Source: Geothrix campi
GTDB taxonomy: Bacteria > Acidobacteriota > Holophagae > Holophagales > Holophagaceae
NCBI RefSeq assembly: GCF_024609265.1
Contig: NZ_JANHMP010000002.1
Coordinates: 310,001 to 374,000 of the forward strand
Direction of reading: 5' to 3'
Length of the DNA: 64,000 nt
In this document: positions 27,432-37,625 of the stretch, piece after piece
Numbering within the stretch: position 1 is the first letter of the stretch
How the letters are laid out: the number at the start of each line of letters is the position of its first letter
Notes under the pieces: model-generated
What the model was told of the DNA's origin: nothing
The model's database searches: none
Seen by the model: the letters and a program-made list of their open reading frames with translations, nothing else
Program-made: the position numbers and the translations under genes

Positions 27432-28420
27432 GAGCTCTCCAGGCTCGCGAGGAAGGCGGCAGGATCGTCCATGGAGACCGCCAGCCGATCCGTGGGTCGT
27501 CCGGGGCCAAGCAGACCCCGTACGGCTACAGGGGAGGCCAGGCGCAGCTCCAGCACGGGGGCGCCCGCGGCCACGAGCTTCTGCACGCCCTTCATGTGGC
27601 GGTGGCGGGCCCAGTCGTCGTCGAACTCGGGAAGGGGGGCGGCACTGCGGACCTGCCCCCTGGGTACCACCACGGACTTCAGCAAACCCAGGCGCAGGTG
27701 GAGCTGGCCATCCACGATCTGGTGGGGCCGGGCCTTCAGCGTGGCGTAGAAGCCGAACATCCAGAGCACGGCGTAGACCGTGGACCCGTGGAGCGTCCAG
27801 CGCATCCAGGGGGCCATCCGGGGGAAGAGGGCATGGATCAGGAGCATGTCCGCGGGGATGAGCAGGGGCAGGGCCGGCAGCAAGCTCCGCAGAGCCGACT
27901 CCCGGTGGTGGCTGAGGCCTGTGGGCGCCAGATCGCGAAAACCGCCGCAGAGGAAGCGCAGGGCGCTGCCGAGCATGACCAGCTCCAGGGCCATGAGCCG
28001 GGCAGCCCGGGGCGGCACGAACGCCTCGAACGCCAGGGCGAGGCGCTCCTCGGGCCAGGCTCCCGGAACGCCTTTCGTTCCCTTCCAGACCTTCAGCGCG
28101 AGCCCCAGCAGCAGGATCTCCAGCACCAGCGCGGTACCCAGGCGAATTCTGCCCGCCAGTGCGGAGGCCGGTGTCACGAGAAGTCCCAATCCTTCGGCCA
28201 CCAGCACGGCCGGCAGCAGGATCCGGGTCCCGGGGAGGTGCCCCCGCCGCCAGTCCAGGACCATGACCCCCATCCGCAGGGTCAGGAGGCCCAGCAAGGT
28301 GGCGCTGATGGCCGGCAGGGCCGGGTGGCCCGGCCTCAGGAAACGCAGGGTCGCCCCGGTCGCAGCCAGGATGAAAGCGGGGCCCCAGATCAGGGCAGGG
28401 GAGCGGAGGCGCAGAGCCAT
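27422..28420 (-). CDS. Membrane protein with C-terminal PH-like region, unknown function
   Basis: The 332-aa protein has about six hydrophobic helices in its first two thirds (WGPAFILAATGATLRFL; AISATLLGLLTLRMGVMVL; MFGFYATLKA) and a soluble C-terminal part (QIVDGQLHLRLGLLKSVVVP) that reads like a bacterial PH-type domain. I do not recognise a named family. It lies upstream of hrpB and overlaps it by 10 nt, so they are likely co-transcribed, without an obvious functional link. Confidence 0.7.
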   Translation of the reverse strand: MALRLRSPALIWGPAFILAATGATLRFLRPGHPALPAISATLLGLLTLRMGVMVLDWRRGHLPGTRILLPAVLVAEGLGLLVTPASALAGRIRLGTALVLEILLLGLALKVWKGTKGVPGAWPEERLALAFEAFVPPRAARLMALELVMLGSALRFLCGGFRDLAPTGLSHHRESALRSLLPALPLLIPADMLLIHALFPRMAPWMRWTLHGSTVYAVLWMFGFYATLKARPHQIVDGQLHLRLGLLKSVVVPRGQVRSAAPLPEFDDDWARHRHMKGVQKLVAAGAPVLELRLASPVAVRGLLGPGRPTDRLAVSMDDPAAFLASLESSCA

Positions 28421-28533
28421 CCTTCCAGCCTACGGTGTTCCCCTGGATTTCGCGGGGTGCAGCGTGGATTCATAGACGGGTGCCGGACCGCGGCGGCGCC
28501 TCGCGTAGAATGGATCCTTCGATGGGAGTTGGC

Positions 28534-29502
28534 ATGGCAGGCATGGAGACGGCGGGTGTGGGCGGCAAGGCGGGTGTCGTGATGGACAGCCTGCGGGACG
28601 CCTACGGGGACACCCTGGTGGAGTTGGGGAATGAGGGTGCCAACCTCGTCGTCTTCGACGCAGATCTGGCGGGGTCCACGCGCACCAGCAAGTTCGCCAA
28701 GGCCTTCCCGGAGCGCTTCTTCAACATGGGCGCCGCCGAGCAGGGCATGGTGGCCGCCGCCGCCGGGGCCAGCACCACGGGCGTGGTGCCCTTCGTGAGC
28801 ACCTTCGCCATGTTCGCCACAGGTCGCGCCTACGAATTCGTGCGCCAGGCCGTGGGCGTGGGCCACCAGAACGTGAAGATCGTGGCCACCCACGCGGGCC
28901 TCACCGTGGGCGAGGACGGCGGCACCCACCAGTGCCTGGAGGACCTGGCCCTCATGCGGATGATCCCCGGGATGACGGTGATCTCGCCCGCCGACGGCAT
29001 CGAAACGAAGCAGGTGATCCGTGCGGCCTACGCCCACAAGGGCCCGGTCTACGTCCGCCTCACCCGCGACAAGTTCCCCCGCATCCACGCGGAGGACTAC
29101 CGCTTCCAGATCGGCAAGGCCGTGATAATGCGCCCCGGCACGGACGTGCTGCTGGTGGGTTGCGGCCTGGGCACCTCCATCTGCCTTGCGGCGGCGGAGC
29201 TGCTGGCCGCCGAGGGCATCGAGGCCACGGTGCTGCACTGCCCCACGATCAAGCCCTTCGACCGCGAAACGCTGCTGAGGCTGGCGAAGGCCCACCGGGC
29301 CGTCGTCACCTGCGAGGAGCACCAGGCCCACGGCGGCCTGGGCGGCGTGGTGGCGGAGATTCTTTCGGAGGCCCATCCCATGCCCCTGCGCCGGGTGGGC
29401 GTGCAGGACCAGTTCGGCCAGAGCGGCAAGCCCGAGAAGCTTCTGGAGGCCTACGGCGTCACGCCCAAGGCCGTGGCCGCCGCCGCGAAGGGGGCCCTCT
29501 GA
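28534..29502 (+). CDS. Transketolase C-terminal subunit (split transketolase, beta half)
   Basis: This 322-aa protein holds only the pyrimidine-binding and C-terminal domains of transketolase: DSLRDAYGDTLVELG, FPERFFNMGAAEQGMVAAAAG (in pieces), THAGLTVGEDGGTHQCLEDLALMR (in pieces) and TCEEHQAHGGLGGVVAE. Split transketolases keep the TPP-diphosphate half as a separate N-terminal subunit, usually the gene directly upstream. Here the upstream gene is on the other strand and unrelated, so the partner must be elsewhere. ATG 28534 has GGGAG 5 nt upstream. Its TGA overlaps the next ATG. Confidence 0.9.
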   Translation: MAGMETAGVGGKAGVVMDSLRDAYGDTLVELGNEGANLVVFDADLAGSTRTSKFAKAFPERFFNMGAAEQGMVAAAAGASTTGVVPFVSTFAMFATGRAYEFVRQAVGVGHQNVKIVATHAGLTVGEDGGTHQCLEDLALMRMIPGMTVISPADGIETKQVIRAAYAHKGPVYVRLTRDKFPRIHAEDYRFQIGKAVIMRPGTDVLLVGCGLGTSICLAAAELLAAEGIEATVLHCPTIKPFDRETLLRLAKAHRAVVTCEEHQAHGGLGGVVAEILSEAHPMPLRRVGVQDQFGQSGKPEKLLEAYGVTPKAVAAAAKGAL

Positions 29503-29804
29503 TGGCCACAGAGACCTTCCACGCCAGCCGCTGGACCCAGGGCAACCACCTGTTCACCACGGTCATCGAGGTCACGGACACCGCCGTGATCCGCCGCAAG
29601 CGGTCCTGGTTCACGGTGAACGAGATCAGCATCCACCTGTCGAAGGTGGCCAGCGTCCGCATCGAGACCGGCCTGCTCTGGTCCGACATCACGGTCGAAA
29701 GCACCGGCGGCAGCGACCCCCTGGCCAGCCACGGCCACACCAAGGCCGACGCCCGCCGCATCAAGGAACTCATCGAGGCCGCCCAGAGCCGGGGGATGCG
29801 TTAG
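29502..29804 (+). CDS. Small PH-like domain protein
   Basis: The 100-aa protein reads as a compact beta-rich domain: IEVTDTAVIRRKRSWFTVNE, IHLSKVASVRIETGLLWSDI, then a helix ADARRIKELIEAAQSRG. This pattern resembles bacterial PH (DUF304-like) domains. There is no signal or membrane segment. Its ATG sits in the TGATG overlap with the transketolase stop, so both are made from one mRNA. The pairing suggests a possible accessory role, which is inference. It ends in a 4-bp tail-to-tail overlap with the next gene. Confidence 0.75.
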   Translation: MATETFHASRWTQGNHLFTTVIEVTDTAVIRRKRSWFTVNEISIHLSKVASVRIETGLLWSDITVESTGGSDPLASHGHTKADARRIKELIEAAQSRGMR

Positions 29805-30085
29805 CCCTTCGCAGTGCCTGCCAGTTTCGCCGCGACTTTCTTGAGGTCTTCTTCGGGCGAGAGGTGGTGCCGCACTTCCAGCCCACCCTGCTTCAGGGCC
29901 ACACAGATCCGCCCGAAGGGGCAGTTCTGCAGGCAGGATTCACGGACGATCTGGAGCCCCTGAAGCCGCTTGCGGCTGAGGAGCAGCTGGGTGAGGCAGG
30001 TCAGGGCCTCGGTCATGGCCTTGCCGCGCCGGGGACTCCGGAGGGCCTGGCGTTCGCAATCGGCACAGATGGTGAGAACGGGCAT
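29801..30085 (-). CDS. Small ferredoxin-like metal-binding protein
   Basis: The 94-aa protein has a Cys pattern of a thioredoxin-fold [2Fe-2S] or DUF1636-like metal protein: C-x2-C near the N-terminus (MPVLTICADCERQ), then SCLQNCPFGRICVALKQGG, with three Cys. Cluster type is not certain. ATG 30085 is chosen for fit to the family N-terminus; no clear SD precedes it. GTG 30115 would add 10 residues. An AT-rich run (ATTTTTATTTC) lies just upstream. It is convergent with the PH-like gene and overlaps it by 4 bp. Confidence 0.72.
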   Translation of the reverse strand: MPVLTICADCERQALRSPRRGKAMTEALTCLTQLLLSRKRLQGLQIVRESCLQNCPFGRICVALKQGGLEVRHHLSPEEDLKKVAAKLAGTAKG

Positions 30086-30151
30086 AGAAATAAAAATTGC
30101 ACACAATGCCGACACAAGCCAAGCAGATCCTTGAGCCGGCGGGCCCTTCTC

Positions 30152-30940
30152 TCAGGCAAACATGGGCGCGCGCTTCTCGAAGAAGGCGGCCAGTCCCTCC
30201 TTGGCGTCGGGATGCCGCATGGCGGCCTTCATCTGGCCGCCTTCTGCCTCTAGACGGGCGCGGAGGCTCTCGGTGTCCAATCCCTGGTTGCGCAGCAGGG
30301 TGGCCTTGATGCGGGCGAAGGTCTCAGAAGGCCCGGCCGCCAGGCGCTGGGCCAGGGCTTCCACGATGGCCTCCAGCTGATCGCCGGGCGCGATGCGGTT
30401 CACGAGGCCCAGGGCCTGGGCACGGGCGGCATCGAGGGTATCGCCGGTCATCATCAATTCCGCGGCGAGGGCGGGATTCACCAGGCGCGACAGCATGACG
30501 CTGCCACCCCAGTCCGGGTGCAGGCCGATCTTCACGAAGGCCATGCTGAACGCGGCCTCGGGGGTGGCGATGCGCAGGTCCGCGCAGAGCGCCAGGCTCA
30601 TGCCTGCGCCCGCGGCGGGGCCCTGCACCACGGCCACCACAGGCTTGGGCAGGGTGGCGAGGCCATGGGCCACGGCGGCGCCCAGGTCGAGCAGGGATTC
30701 CAGATCGGCCCAGCGGCCCTCGGAGAGCGCCTTCGAGATCCACCCGAGGTCGCCGCCCGCACAGAAGGCCCTCCCCGCGCCGCGCAGGAACAGCGCCTTC
30801 ACGTTGGGTTCCGCCGCCTTCGCCAGGGCCTCCTCGAAGCCTTCCTTCATCTCGGGCACCAGCGCGTTCAGCTTGTCCGGCCGGTCCAGCGTCAGCGTGG
30901 CGATGCGATCGCGGATCTCGAAACGGATGGGAGAGGACAT
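30152..30940 (-). CDS. Enoyl-CoA hydratase/isomerase family protein
   Basis: The 262-aa crotonase-fold protein hydrates or isomerises acyl-CoA thioesters. Motifs: TLDRPDKLNALVPEM, the oxyanion-hole GRAFCAGGDLGW, GPAAGAGMSLALCADLRIA, and SMAFVKIGLHPDWGGSV. Of the two usual catalytic Glu residues, the second corresponds to Asp (HPDWGG) here, as in PaaG-like isomerases, so isomerase or other activity is more likely than classical hydratase. GGAG lies 5 nt before ATG 30940. A repeat lies immediately upstream. Confidence 0.85.
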   Translation of the reverse strand: MSSPIRFEIRDRIATLTLDRPDKLNALVPEMKEGFEEALAKAAEPNVKALFLRGAGRAFCAGGDLGWISKALSEGRWADLESLLDLGAAVAHGLATLPKPVVAVVQGPAAGAGMSLALCADLRIATPEAAFSMAFVKIGLHPDWGGSVMLSRLVNPALAAELMMTGDTLDAARAQALGLVNRIAPGDQLEAIVEALAQRLAAGPSETFARIKATLLRNQGLDTESLRARLEAEGGQMKAAMRHPDAKEGLAAFFEKRAPMFA

Positions 30941-30958
30941 GGAGACTCCAGGGAGTTA

Positions 30959-31027
30959 GCCACGGATGAACACAGATGAACGCGGATAAAAAACTACCAT
31001 CTGTGTTCATCCGTGTTCATCTGTGGC
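30959..31027. repeat. Interspersed repeat of the CCACGGATGAACAC type, copy 2 (inverted pair)
   Basis: Left arm 30959-30987 (GCCACGGATGAACACAG then ATGAACGCGGAT) and right arm 30999-31027 (reverse complement of the same unit, with a few C/T differences) are separated by an 11-bp AT-rich spacer. It can form a long hairpin. The right arm encodes the last three residues (Gly-His-Arg) and the TGA stop of the C26 peptidase gene. Copy 1 is at 1610-1718. Confidence 0.85.
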
Positions 31028-31745
31028 CAATCGCTTCCACAAAGGCGGAAAACAGGTCGCGCGCGGCGTCGCCGGCGGGGCCCTTGAGGCCCACGAGGTT
31101 CTCGGGGTGCCACTGGACCCCGAAGACCCAGCGGGCGGCATCGGTGGCCTCCACGGCCTCGACGAGGGGGCCGGTGATGGGGTGGGCTGTGTCCAGATGC
31201 CAGCCCACGGCAACCAGGGGTGGTGCCACGCGCCTCACCGCCTGGTGGTGGCGGCTGTTCACGAGGAAGACATCCTCGCCCAACAGGGCGCGCAGGCGGG
31301 AGGCCGGGGCCAGCTGCACCCGGTGGTGCATGTCCGGAACCTCGGGCGTGCCGTGCTGATGCCGTGACGGCTCGCAGCCGTAGTGGTCCGGCACGTCCTG
31401 GATCATGCTGCCGCCGAGGGCCACGTTGAGGATCTGCTCGCCGCGGCAGATGCCGAGGATGGGCAGGTTGCGCTCCCAGGCCGCCCGGATGAGCGGGATC
31501 TCGAAGCCATCGCGACCCTCATCCACTTCGGCCTTGGGATGCACGGCCTCGGCCTCGTCCCAATGGCGGGGATGGATGTCGTCGCCCCCGGTGAGGAGGA
31601 AGCCCGCGACACCCCCCAGGTCGGGGTGAGGGTCGCCGGGAGCCACCAGCTGGATGGTTCCGGCCCAGCCGGCCGCCTTCAAGGCGGGAAGGTAATGCTT
31701 CTCGGCGCCGGACTTGTTCTTGCAGCTCACCAGAATGCTTGACAC
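31017..31745 (-). CDS. Gamma-glutamyl-gamma-aminobutyrate hydrolase-like (peptidase C26) protein
   Basis: This class I glutamine amidotransferase-like hydrolase cleaves gamma-glutamyl bonds. The 242-aa protein has GFLLTGGDDIHPRHW, the nucleophile elbow LGICRGEQILNVALGG, and the His/Glu pair VQWHPENL. PuuD-type enzymes degrade gamma-Glu-GABA in putrescine use; this assignment is by family. Start GTG 31745 with GAGG 7 nt upstream. The C-terminus (GHR) and stop lie inside an interspersed repeat, so the original C-terminus was probably altered by its insertion. Confidence 0.87.
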   Translation of the reverse strand: MSSILVSCKNKSGAEKHYLPALKAAGWAGTIQLVAPGDPHPDLGGVAGFLLTGGDDIHPRHWDEAEAVHPKAEVDEGRDGFEIPLIRAAWERNLPILGICRGEQILNVALGGSMIQDVPDHYGCEPSRHQHGTPEVPDMHHRVQLAPASRLRALLGEDVFLVNSRHHQAVRRVAPPLVAVGWHLDTAHPITGPLVEAVEATDAARWVFGVQWHPENLVGLKGPAGDAARDLFSAFVEAIGHR

Positions 31746-31843
31746 GGGAAGGCCTCAAGAGAATCGTGATTACCCTACCACCCCCTCAGATGGTCTGAGT
31801 CGACGGTGAGGCGGAGAGCTCCGCCGATACAAAGGAGGACATC

Positions 31844-32308
31844 ATGTCCGGTTCATTGAACAAAGTGCTGCTCATCGGGAACTTGGGGCGCGATCCCGAG
31901 CTGAAATCGACCCCCTCGGGCCAGAGCGTCGCCCGCTTCTCCGTGGCCACCACGGAGACCTGGAAGAACCAGGCCGGTGAGAAGCAGAGCAAGACGGAAT
32001 GGCACAACATCGTCGTGTGGGGCAAGCAGGCCGAGATCGCCGAGAAGTACCTGCGCAAGGGCAAGCAGGTGATGGTGGAAGGCCGCATCCAGTACCGCGA
32101 ATACACCGGCCAGGACGGCGTGAAGAAGACCGCCTGCGACATCCGCTGCGACAACTTCGTCATGCTGGGCCGCATGGAGGACGGTGGCGGCCGCGATTCC
32201 GGTGGTTACGGCGGCAAGGCGACGGGTGGCGGTTCCCAGGACTTCGAGGATCATGGCGCCCCCAGCCCCGCGGGCAGCGGCTTCCCGGATGACGACATTC
32301 CGTTCTGA
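31844..32308 (+). CDS. ssb: Single-stranded DNA-binding protein
   Basis: SSB coats ssDNA in replication, repair and recombination as a tetramer. The 154-aa protein has the OB fold (LNKVLLIGNLGRDPELK, TEWHNIVVWGKQAEIAEKYL, KGKQVMVEGRIQYREY), a Gly-rich flexible tail and the acidic C-terminal tip DDDIPF that binds partner proteins. AGGAGG lies 5 nt before the ATG, a strong site. A short inverted repeat (31785-31799, CTCAGA TGG TCTGAG) upstream might be regulatory. A strong hairpin follows the gene. Confidence 0.96.
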   Translation: MSGSLNKVLLIGNLGRDPELKSTPSGQSVARFSVATTETWKNQAGEKQSKTEWHNIVVWGKQAEIAEKYLRKGKQVMVEGRIQYREYTGQDGVKKTACDIRCDNFVMLGRMEDGGGRDSGGYGGKATGGGSQDFEDHGAPSPAGSGFPDDDIPF

Positions 32309-32341
32309 TGGGTGATGTCCCGCCGATGGCCTCGGCACCAT

Positions 32342-32375
32342 TACAAAACGGCGCCCATGCGGGCGCCGTTTTGTA
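32342..32375. terminator. Intrinsic-type terminator hairpin after ssb
   Basis: TACAAAACGGCGCCC (32342-32356) pairs perfectly with GGGCGCCGTTTTGTA (32361-32375) around the loop ATGC. The 15-bp stem has A and T runs at its foot, so it can work in either direction. Confidence 0.75.
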
Positions 32376-32413
32376 GCTGGGGAAAGATCCGTCCGGCAGC
32401 GAAGCCGCCGTAA

Positions 32414-32447
32414 CTCCAAACGGGGCCCGGCAGGGCGCCATTTGGAG
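32414..32447. terminator. Second, imperfect hairpin between ssb and ybiT
   Basis: CTCCAAACGGGGCCC (32414-32428) pairs with GGGCGCCATTTGGAG (32433-32447) with two mismatches over 15 bp, loop GGCA. Its core (AAACGG-GCCC) resembles the hairpin at 32342-32375, so one may be a diverged copy of the other. Confidence 0.5.
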
Positions 32448-32503
32448 CTAGGTGCTCGGAGAAACAGGATTCTTCCCGTACAATGGTCGGTTCGGGAGTT
32501 TCC

Positions 32504-34117
32504 ATGCTTGCAGTGCAGAACGTCACCATGCGCTATGGCGCGAAGATCCTCTTTGAGGACGTCACCACGACCTTCAACCCTGGCCGCCGCTACGGCCTGA
32601 CGGGGCCGAACGGGTCGGGGAAGTCCACGTTCATGAAGATCCTCGCGGGCGAATTGGAACAGCAGATGGGGAACGTGATCCGCCCCCGCAAGATGGGCAT
32701 CCTCCGCCAGGACCAGTTCGCCTTCGATCAGTTCCGGGTCATCGACACGGTGATCATGGGTAACGCGGGCCTCTGGAAGGCGCTGCAGGAGCGGGACGCC
32801 ATCTACGAGAAGGCGGAGATGACGGACGAGGACGGCATGCGCGTGGCCGAGCTCGAAGGCGTGGTGGCCGACGAGGATGGCTACACGGCTGAAGCGGATG
32901 CGGCCGTCCTGCTGGATGGCCTCGGCATCCCCGAGTCCCTGCACGGGCGCAAGATGGGCGAGTTGCAGGGTGGCCAGAAGGTGCGCGTGCTGCTGTCCCA
33001 AGCCCTCTTCGGCAATCCTCAGGCCCTGCTGCTGGACGAGCCCACCAACCACCTGGATCTGGATTCCATCCACTGGCTGGAGGAATTCCTCATCCGCTAC
33101 AAGGGCACGGTGGTGGTCATCTCCCACGATCGCCATTTCCTGAACAATGTCTGCACGCACATCGCCGACATCGACTACCAGACGATCATCCAGTACACCG
33201 GCGGTTACGACGACATGGTCATGGCCAAGATCCAGGTGCGGTCGCGCATCGAGTCGGACAACGCGCAGCGCGAAAAGAAGATCGCCCAGCTGAACGAGTT
33301 CATCCAGCGCTTCGCGGCCGGCACTCGCAGCAGCCAGGTGAACAGCCGCCGCAAGGAAGTGGAGCGCCTCCAGCCCAGCGACCTGGCCCGCAGCAACATC
33401 CAGCGGCCCTTCATCAAGTTCAGCCAGGCGAAGCCTGGGGGCCGCTACGCGCTGGAATTCGAAGGCGTGAAGAAGGGCTACGATACAGACAAGGGCCGTC
33501 TCGAGGTCATCAAGGGTTTTTCCGCCATGGTGCAGCGGGGCGAGAAGGTGGCCCTCATGGGCCGCAACGGCATCGGCAAGACCACGCTGCTGAATGCGCT
33601 GCTTGCCAACGCCCCCCAGGTCACCGAACTGGGGCTGAAGCTGGACGCGGGCGAGGTGAAGTGGGGCCACGAGGCCAACGTGGGCTACTTCTCCCAGGAT
33701 TTCGCGGAGAGCATTCCCAAGGGCTACGAGCTGGTGACCTGGCTGCACCAGTTCGACCCCGACGCCACCAAGGAGCAGATCCGCGGCGTCATGGGCCAGA
33801 TGCTCTTCCGGGGCGAGGAAGGCAACAAGATGACGGATGTGCTCAGCGGCGGCGAGTCCTGCCGCCTGCTTTTCTGCAAGCTGATGCTGCAGAAGCCCAA
33901 CATCCTGGTGCTGGACGAACCCACCAACCATCTGGATCTGGAAGCCGTCATCGCCCTGAACGATGCGCTGCAGCGATATGAAGGCACCATCCTCCTGGTG
34001 ACCCACGATGAGGACATCATCGACGAGGTGGCCACTCGCATCTGGCACCTCACCGACGACGGCATCGAGGATTTCCAGGGCACTTACGCGGAGTACGGCG
34101 CGCCACTGGGACGCTGA
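32504..34117 (+). CDS. ybiT: ABC-F ATPase YbiT-like
   Basis: ABC-F proteins bind the ribosomal E site and modulate translation. The 537-aa protein has two ABC domains: Walker A LTGPNGSGKSTFMKIL and MGRNGIGKTTLLNAL; Walker B LLLDEPTNHLDLDSIHWLEE and LVLDEPTNHLDLEAVIALN. The first signature is ELQGGQKVRVLL, slightly degenerate, the second LSGGESCRLLFCK. The N-terminal MLAVQNVTMRYGAKILFEDV and QFAFDQFRVIDTVIMG match YbiT closely. ATG 32504 has GGGAG 5 nt upstream. No membrane domain is linked, as expected for ABC-F. Confidence 0.9.
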   Translation: MLAVQNVTMRYGAKILFEDVTTTFNPGRRYGLTGPNGSGKSTFMKILAGELEQQMGNVIRPRKMGILRQDQFAFDQFRVIDTVIMGNAGLWKALQERDAIYEKAEMTDEDGMRVAELEGVVADEDGYTAEADAAVLLDGLGIPESLHGRKMGELQGGQKVRVLLSQALFGNPQALLLDEPTNHLDLDSIHWLEEFLIRYKGTVVVISHDRHFLNNVCTHIADIDYQTIIQYTGGYDDMVMAKIQVRSRIESDNAQREKKIAQLNEFIQRFAAGTRSSQVNSRRKEVERLQPSDLARSNIQRPFIKFSQAKPGGRYALEFEGVKKGYDTDKGRLEVIKGFSAMVQRGEKVALMGRNGIGKTTLLNALLANAPQVTELGLKLDAGEVKWGHEANVGYFSQDFAESIPKGYELVTWLHQFDPDATKEQIRGVMGQMLFRGEEGNKMTDVLSGGESCRLLFCKLMLQKPNILVLDEPTNHLDLEAVIALNDALQRYEGTILLVTHDEDIIDEVATRIWHLTDDGIEDFQGTYAEYGAPLGR

Positions 34118-34218
34118 CCCTAGCCATCTGATTTCGGGAAGGGACCGCAGGGCCCCGGCCGGGGTGTGTCTGGTCGAAACCCCGTCTTGAAGGCAGGCCC
34201 TAGTGCTTTGGGCCTAAC

Positions 34219-34246
34219 TTGCCTAGTTGTGAGGGGTACCTATACT
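34219..34246 (+). promoter_or_regulatory. Sigma70-like promoter upstream of the hybrid histidine kinase
   Basis: TTGCCT at 34219-34224 and TATACT at 34241-34246 are separated by 16 bp, a good match to the sigma70 consensus in a GC-rich genome. The distance to the GTG start at 34291 is 44 bp. Confidence 0.5.
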
Positions 34247-34290
34247 GAGTCTTGTTCTGCGTGATCCCTAATCTGGAAAGAAGGCCATTT

Positions 34291-35897
<1,607 letters not shown>

Positions 35898-35901
<4 letters not shown>

Positions 35902-36635
35902 ACAGAGGGTTGCAGTAGCAGCCGCAGGACTTCTTCGGCCACCTTCAGCCCCACGATGGCGGGCATGTACGAGATGGTGCCCACGGGGCGACGCTGGCGC
36001 CCGGGACCGCGGTGGGGTTCGATGTCGATGGGGTTCGCAGGGCGCTTGTTGTCGGCGGGCTCCAGCGAATAGACGCAGCGGATGCCCCGAGTGATGCCCA
36101 CCTTGCGCAGCTCCTTCCGCACGCGGGCAGCCAGGGGGCACAGGCGCGTGTCGCCCAGGTCGCCGACACAGAGCTGGCTGCTGTCCGTGCGGCCGCCGGC
36201 GCCCATGGCCGAGATGATCGGCAGGCCCTGCTCGTGCGCCGTGCGCATGAGAGCCACCTTGCAGGTCATCGAGTCGATGGCATCGATCATCACGTCGGGC
36301 CGTGGCGTGAGCAGGTCCGGTAGCGTGTCCGTGTGGATGAAGGTCACGCGGGGCTCTACGTCGCAGTCGGGATTGATATCCCGCACACGAGCGGCGGCCA
36401 CCTCGGCCTTGGGCTGGCCGATGGTGGAGCGCAGGGCGAAGAGCTGGCGGTTGAGGTTGCTGGGGCCCACCACGTCATGGTCCACCAGACGCAGGTGCCC
36501 CACGCCGGCGCGGGCCAGGGCCTCCACGGCGAAGGAGCCCACGCCACCCAGGCCGAAAATGGTGACGCGGGAGGCGCGCAACCGCTCCAGTGCCGCTTCT
36601 CCAAGCAGCAGCTCACTGCGGGAATACCACCTCAT
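35898..36635 (-). CDS. tcdA: tRNA threonylcarbamoyladenosine dehydratase
   Basis: TcdA cyclises the t6A at position 37 of tRNA to ct6A. The 245-aa E1-like protein has the ATP-binding FGLGGVGSFAVEALARAGVG, DHDVVGPSNLNRQLFA, the Asp-x-x-Asp in MIDAIDSMTCKVALM, and a C-terminal hydrophobic segment AIVGLKVAEEVLRLLL. Start ATG 36635 overlaps the TGA of the upstream tatD-like gene (ATGA), so translation is coupled. The ORF extension to 37088 is antisense to TatD and rejected. It ends tail to tail with the histidine kinase gene, overlapping by 4 bp. Confidence 0.91.
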
Positions 36636-37345
36636 GCCATCAGCTCCTGGAAACACCGACCGCCATTGTCCCAGATCAGGAACTCCAGCTCGGGCACGGA
36701 GATGCCACGGAGCGTGGCGGCAGCCGCGATCACACGCTCGAACTCCGCCGTGCCGTCGGTCTCCAGGAGCAGGTGGTTGTTGGTCACGGATCGCAGGGAT
36801 TCCCGCACGCCCGGACGCTCGGGGTTCAGGAGGTCGCCGGAGAACGACAGGAAGACACCCATGGCCTGCAGTTCCCGAGCCGTTTCCGGGCTTCCCGAGT
36901 AGGCGTGGACGAGGGCTCCGGCCGGTGGCACGCCTTCCTCGCGCAGGACGTCCAGCAGAAGACCCCAGGCCTTGACGATGTGCATCGCGACAGGCCGCCG
37001 CAGGAGGTGAGCCAGGCGCAGTTGGGTGCGGAAAGCCTCCTCCTGCCTTTCCCGATCCGCGTTTTTCCGCGAAAAATCGAGACCACACTCCCCTACGCCA
37101 GCTGGGTCGGAGCGGAGCAGGGATTCCAGTCGGGAAGCCCAGCCTGTGGCGGCCTCCACGACGAACCAGGGGTGGAGGCCGAGCATCGGGAGGACCTGAT
37201 CATGGGAGGCCGCGTGGGCCAGGACGGCCCTCCAGTCGGCTTCGCAGGTCCCGCAGACGACCCGACGATGATCCCCGTGTGGCGTCATTTCCTCCAGTGC
37301 GCCGACCTTCGGCAGGTGGCTGTGGGCATTGAAGAGGGGGGGCAT
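36632..37345 (-). CDS. tatD: TatD-family metal-dependent hydrolase
   Basis: TatD-type hydrolases are TIM-barrel metal enzymes with 3'-5' exonuclease activity in some members. The 237-aa protein shows the metal-binding N-terminal NAHSHLPKVG (H-x-H), GLHPWFV, GVGECGLDFSRKN with the Glu, the His in VAMHIVKAWG, and HAYSGSPETARELQAMG. ATG 37345 fits the family start. It is the first gene of a coupled pair with tcdA. The enzyme's substrate is uncertain. Confidence 0.88.
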   Translation of the reverse strand: MPPLFNAHSHLPKVGALEEMTPHGDHRRVVCGTCEADWRAVLAHAASHDQVLPMLGLHPWFVVEAATGWASRLESLLRSDPAGVGECGLDFSRKNADRERQEEAFRTQLRLAHLLRRPVAMHIVKAWGLLLDVLREEGVPPAGALVHAYSGSPETARELQAMGVFLSFSGDLLNPERPGVRESLRSVTNNHLLLETDGTAEFERVIAAAATLRGISVPELEFLIWDNGGRCFQELMA

Positions 37346-37625
37346 GGGGCTCGCTCGTGGGGGGATCAGGGGATCCGGAAGCACTTCTCCCATGATAGAT
37401 GCAGGCATCGATCTTGGGATGGAATGATATGCCCGCATCCGTGGGACAGGCCTGATAATCGATTGTCAAAAACAGGTCAGAAAATGCCCTCTCCTTTCGG
37501 GTTCAAACTTGACCTCGGAGTGCAGATATTTGAGGCGGAGGGCGATCTCCTCCCCGTGGATGAGTCTGAGGAGTTGCGCTCAGGGGCTGAGACCGGGTTC
37601 CGAGTGTGAGAAACTGCACGTTCGG

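Noticed and set aside
32504-34117. ABC-F genes as antibiotic-resistance determinants
   Set aside because: The two ABC-F proteins match the housekeeping YbiT and Uup branches rather than the ARE-type resistance branch.
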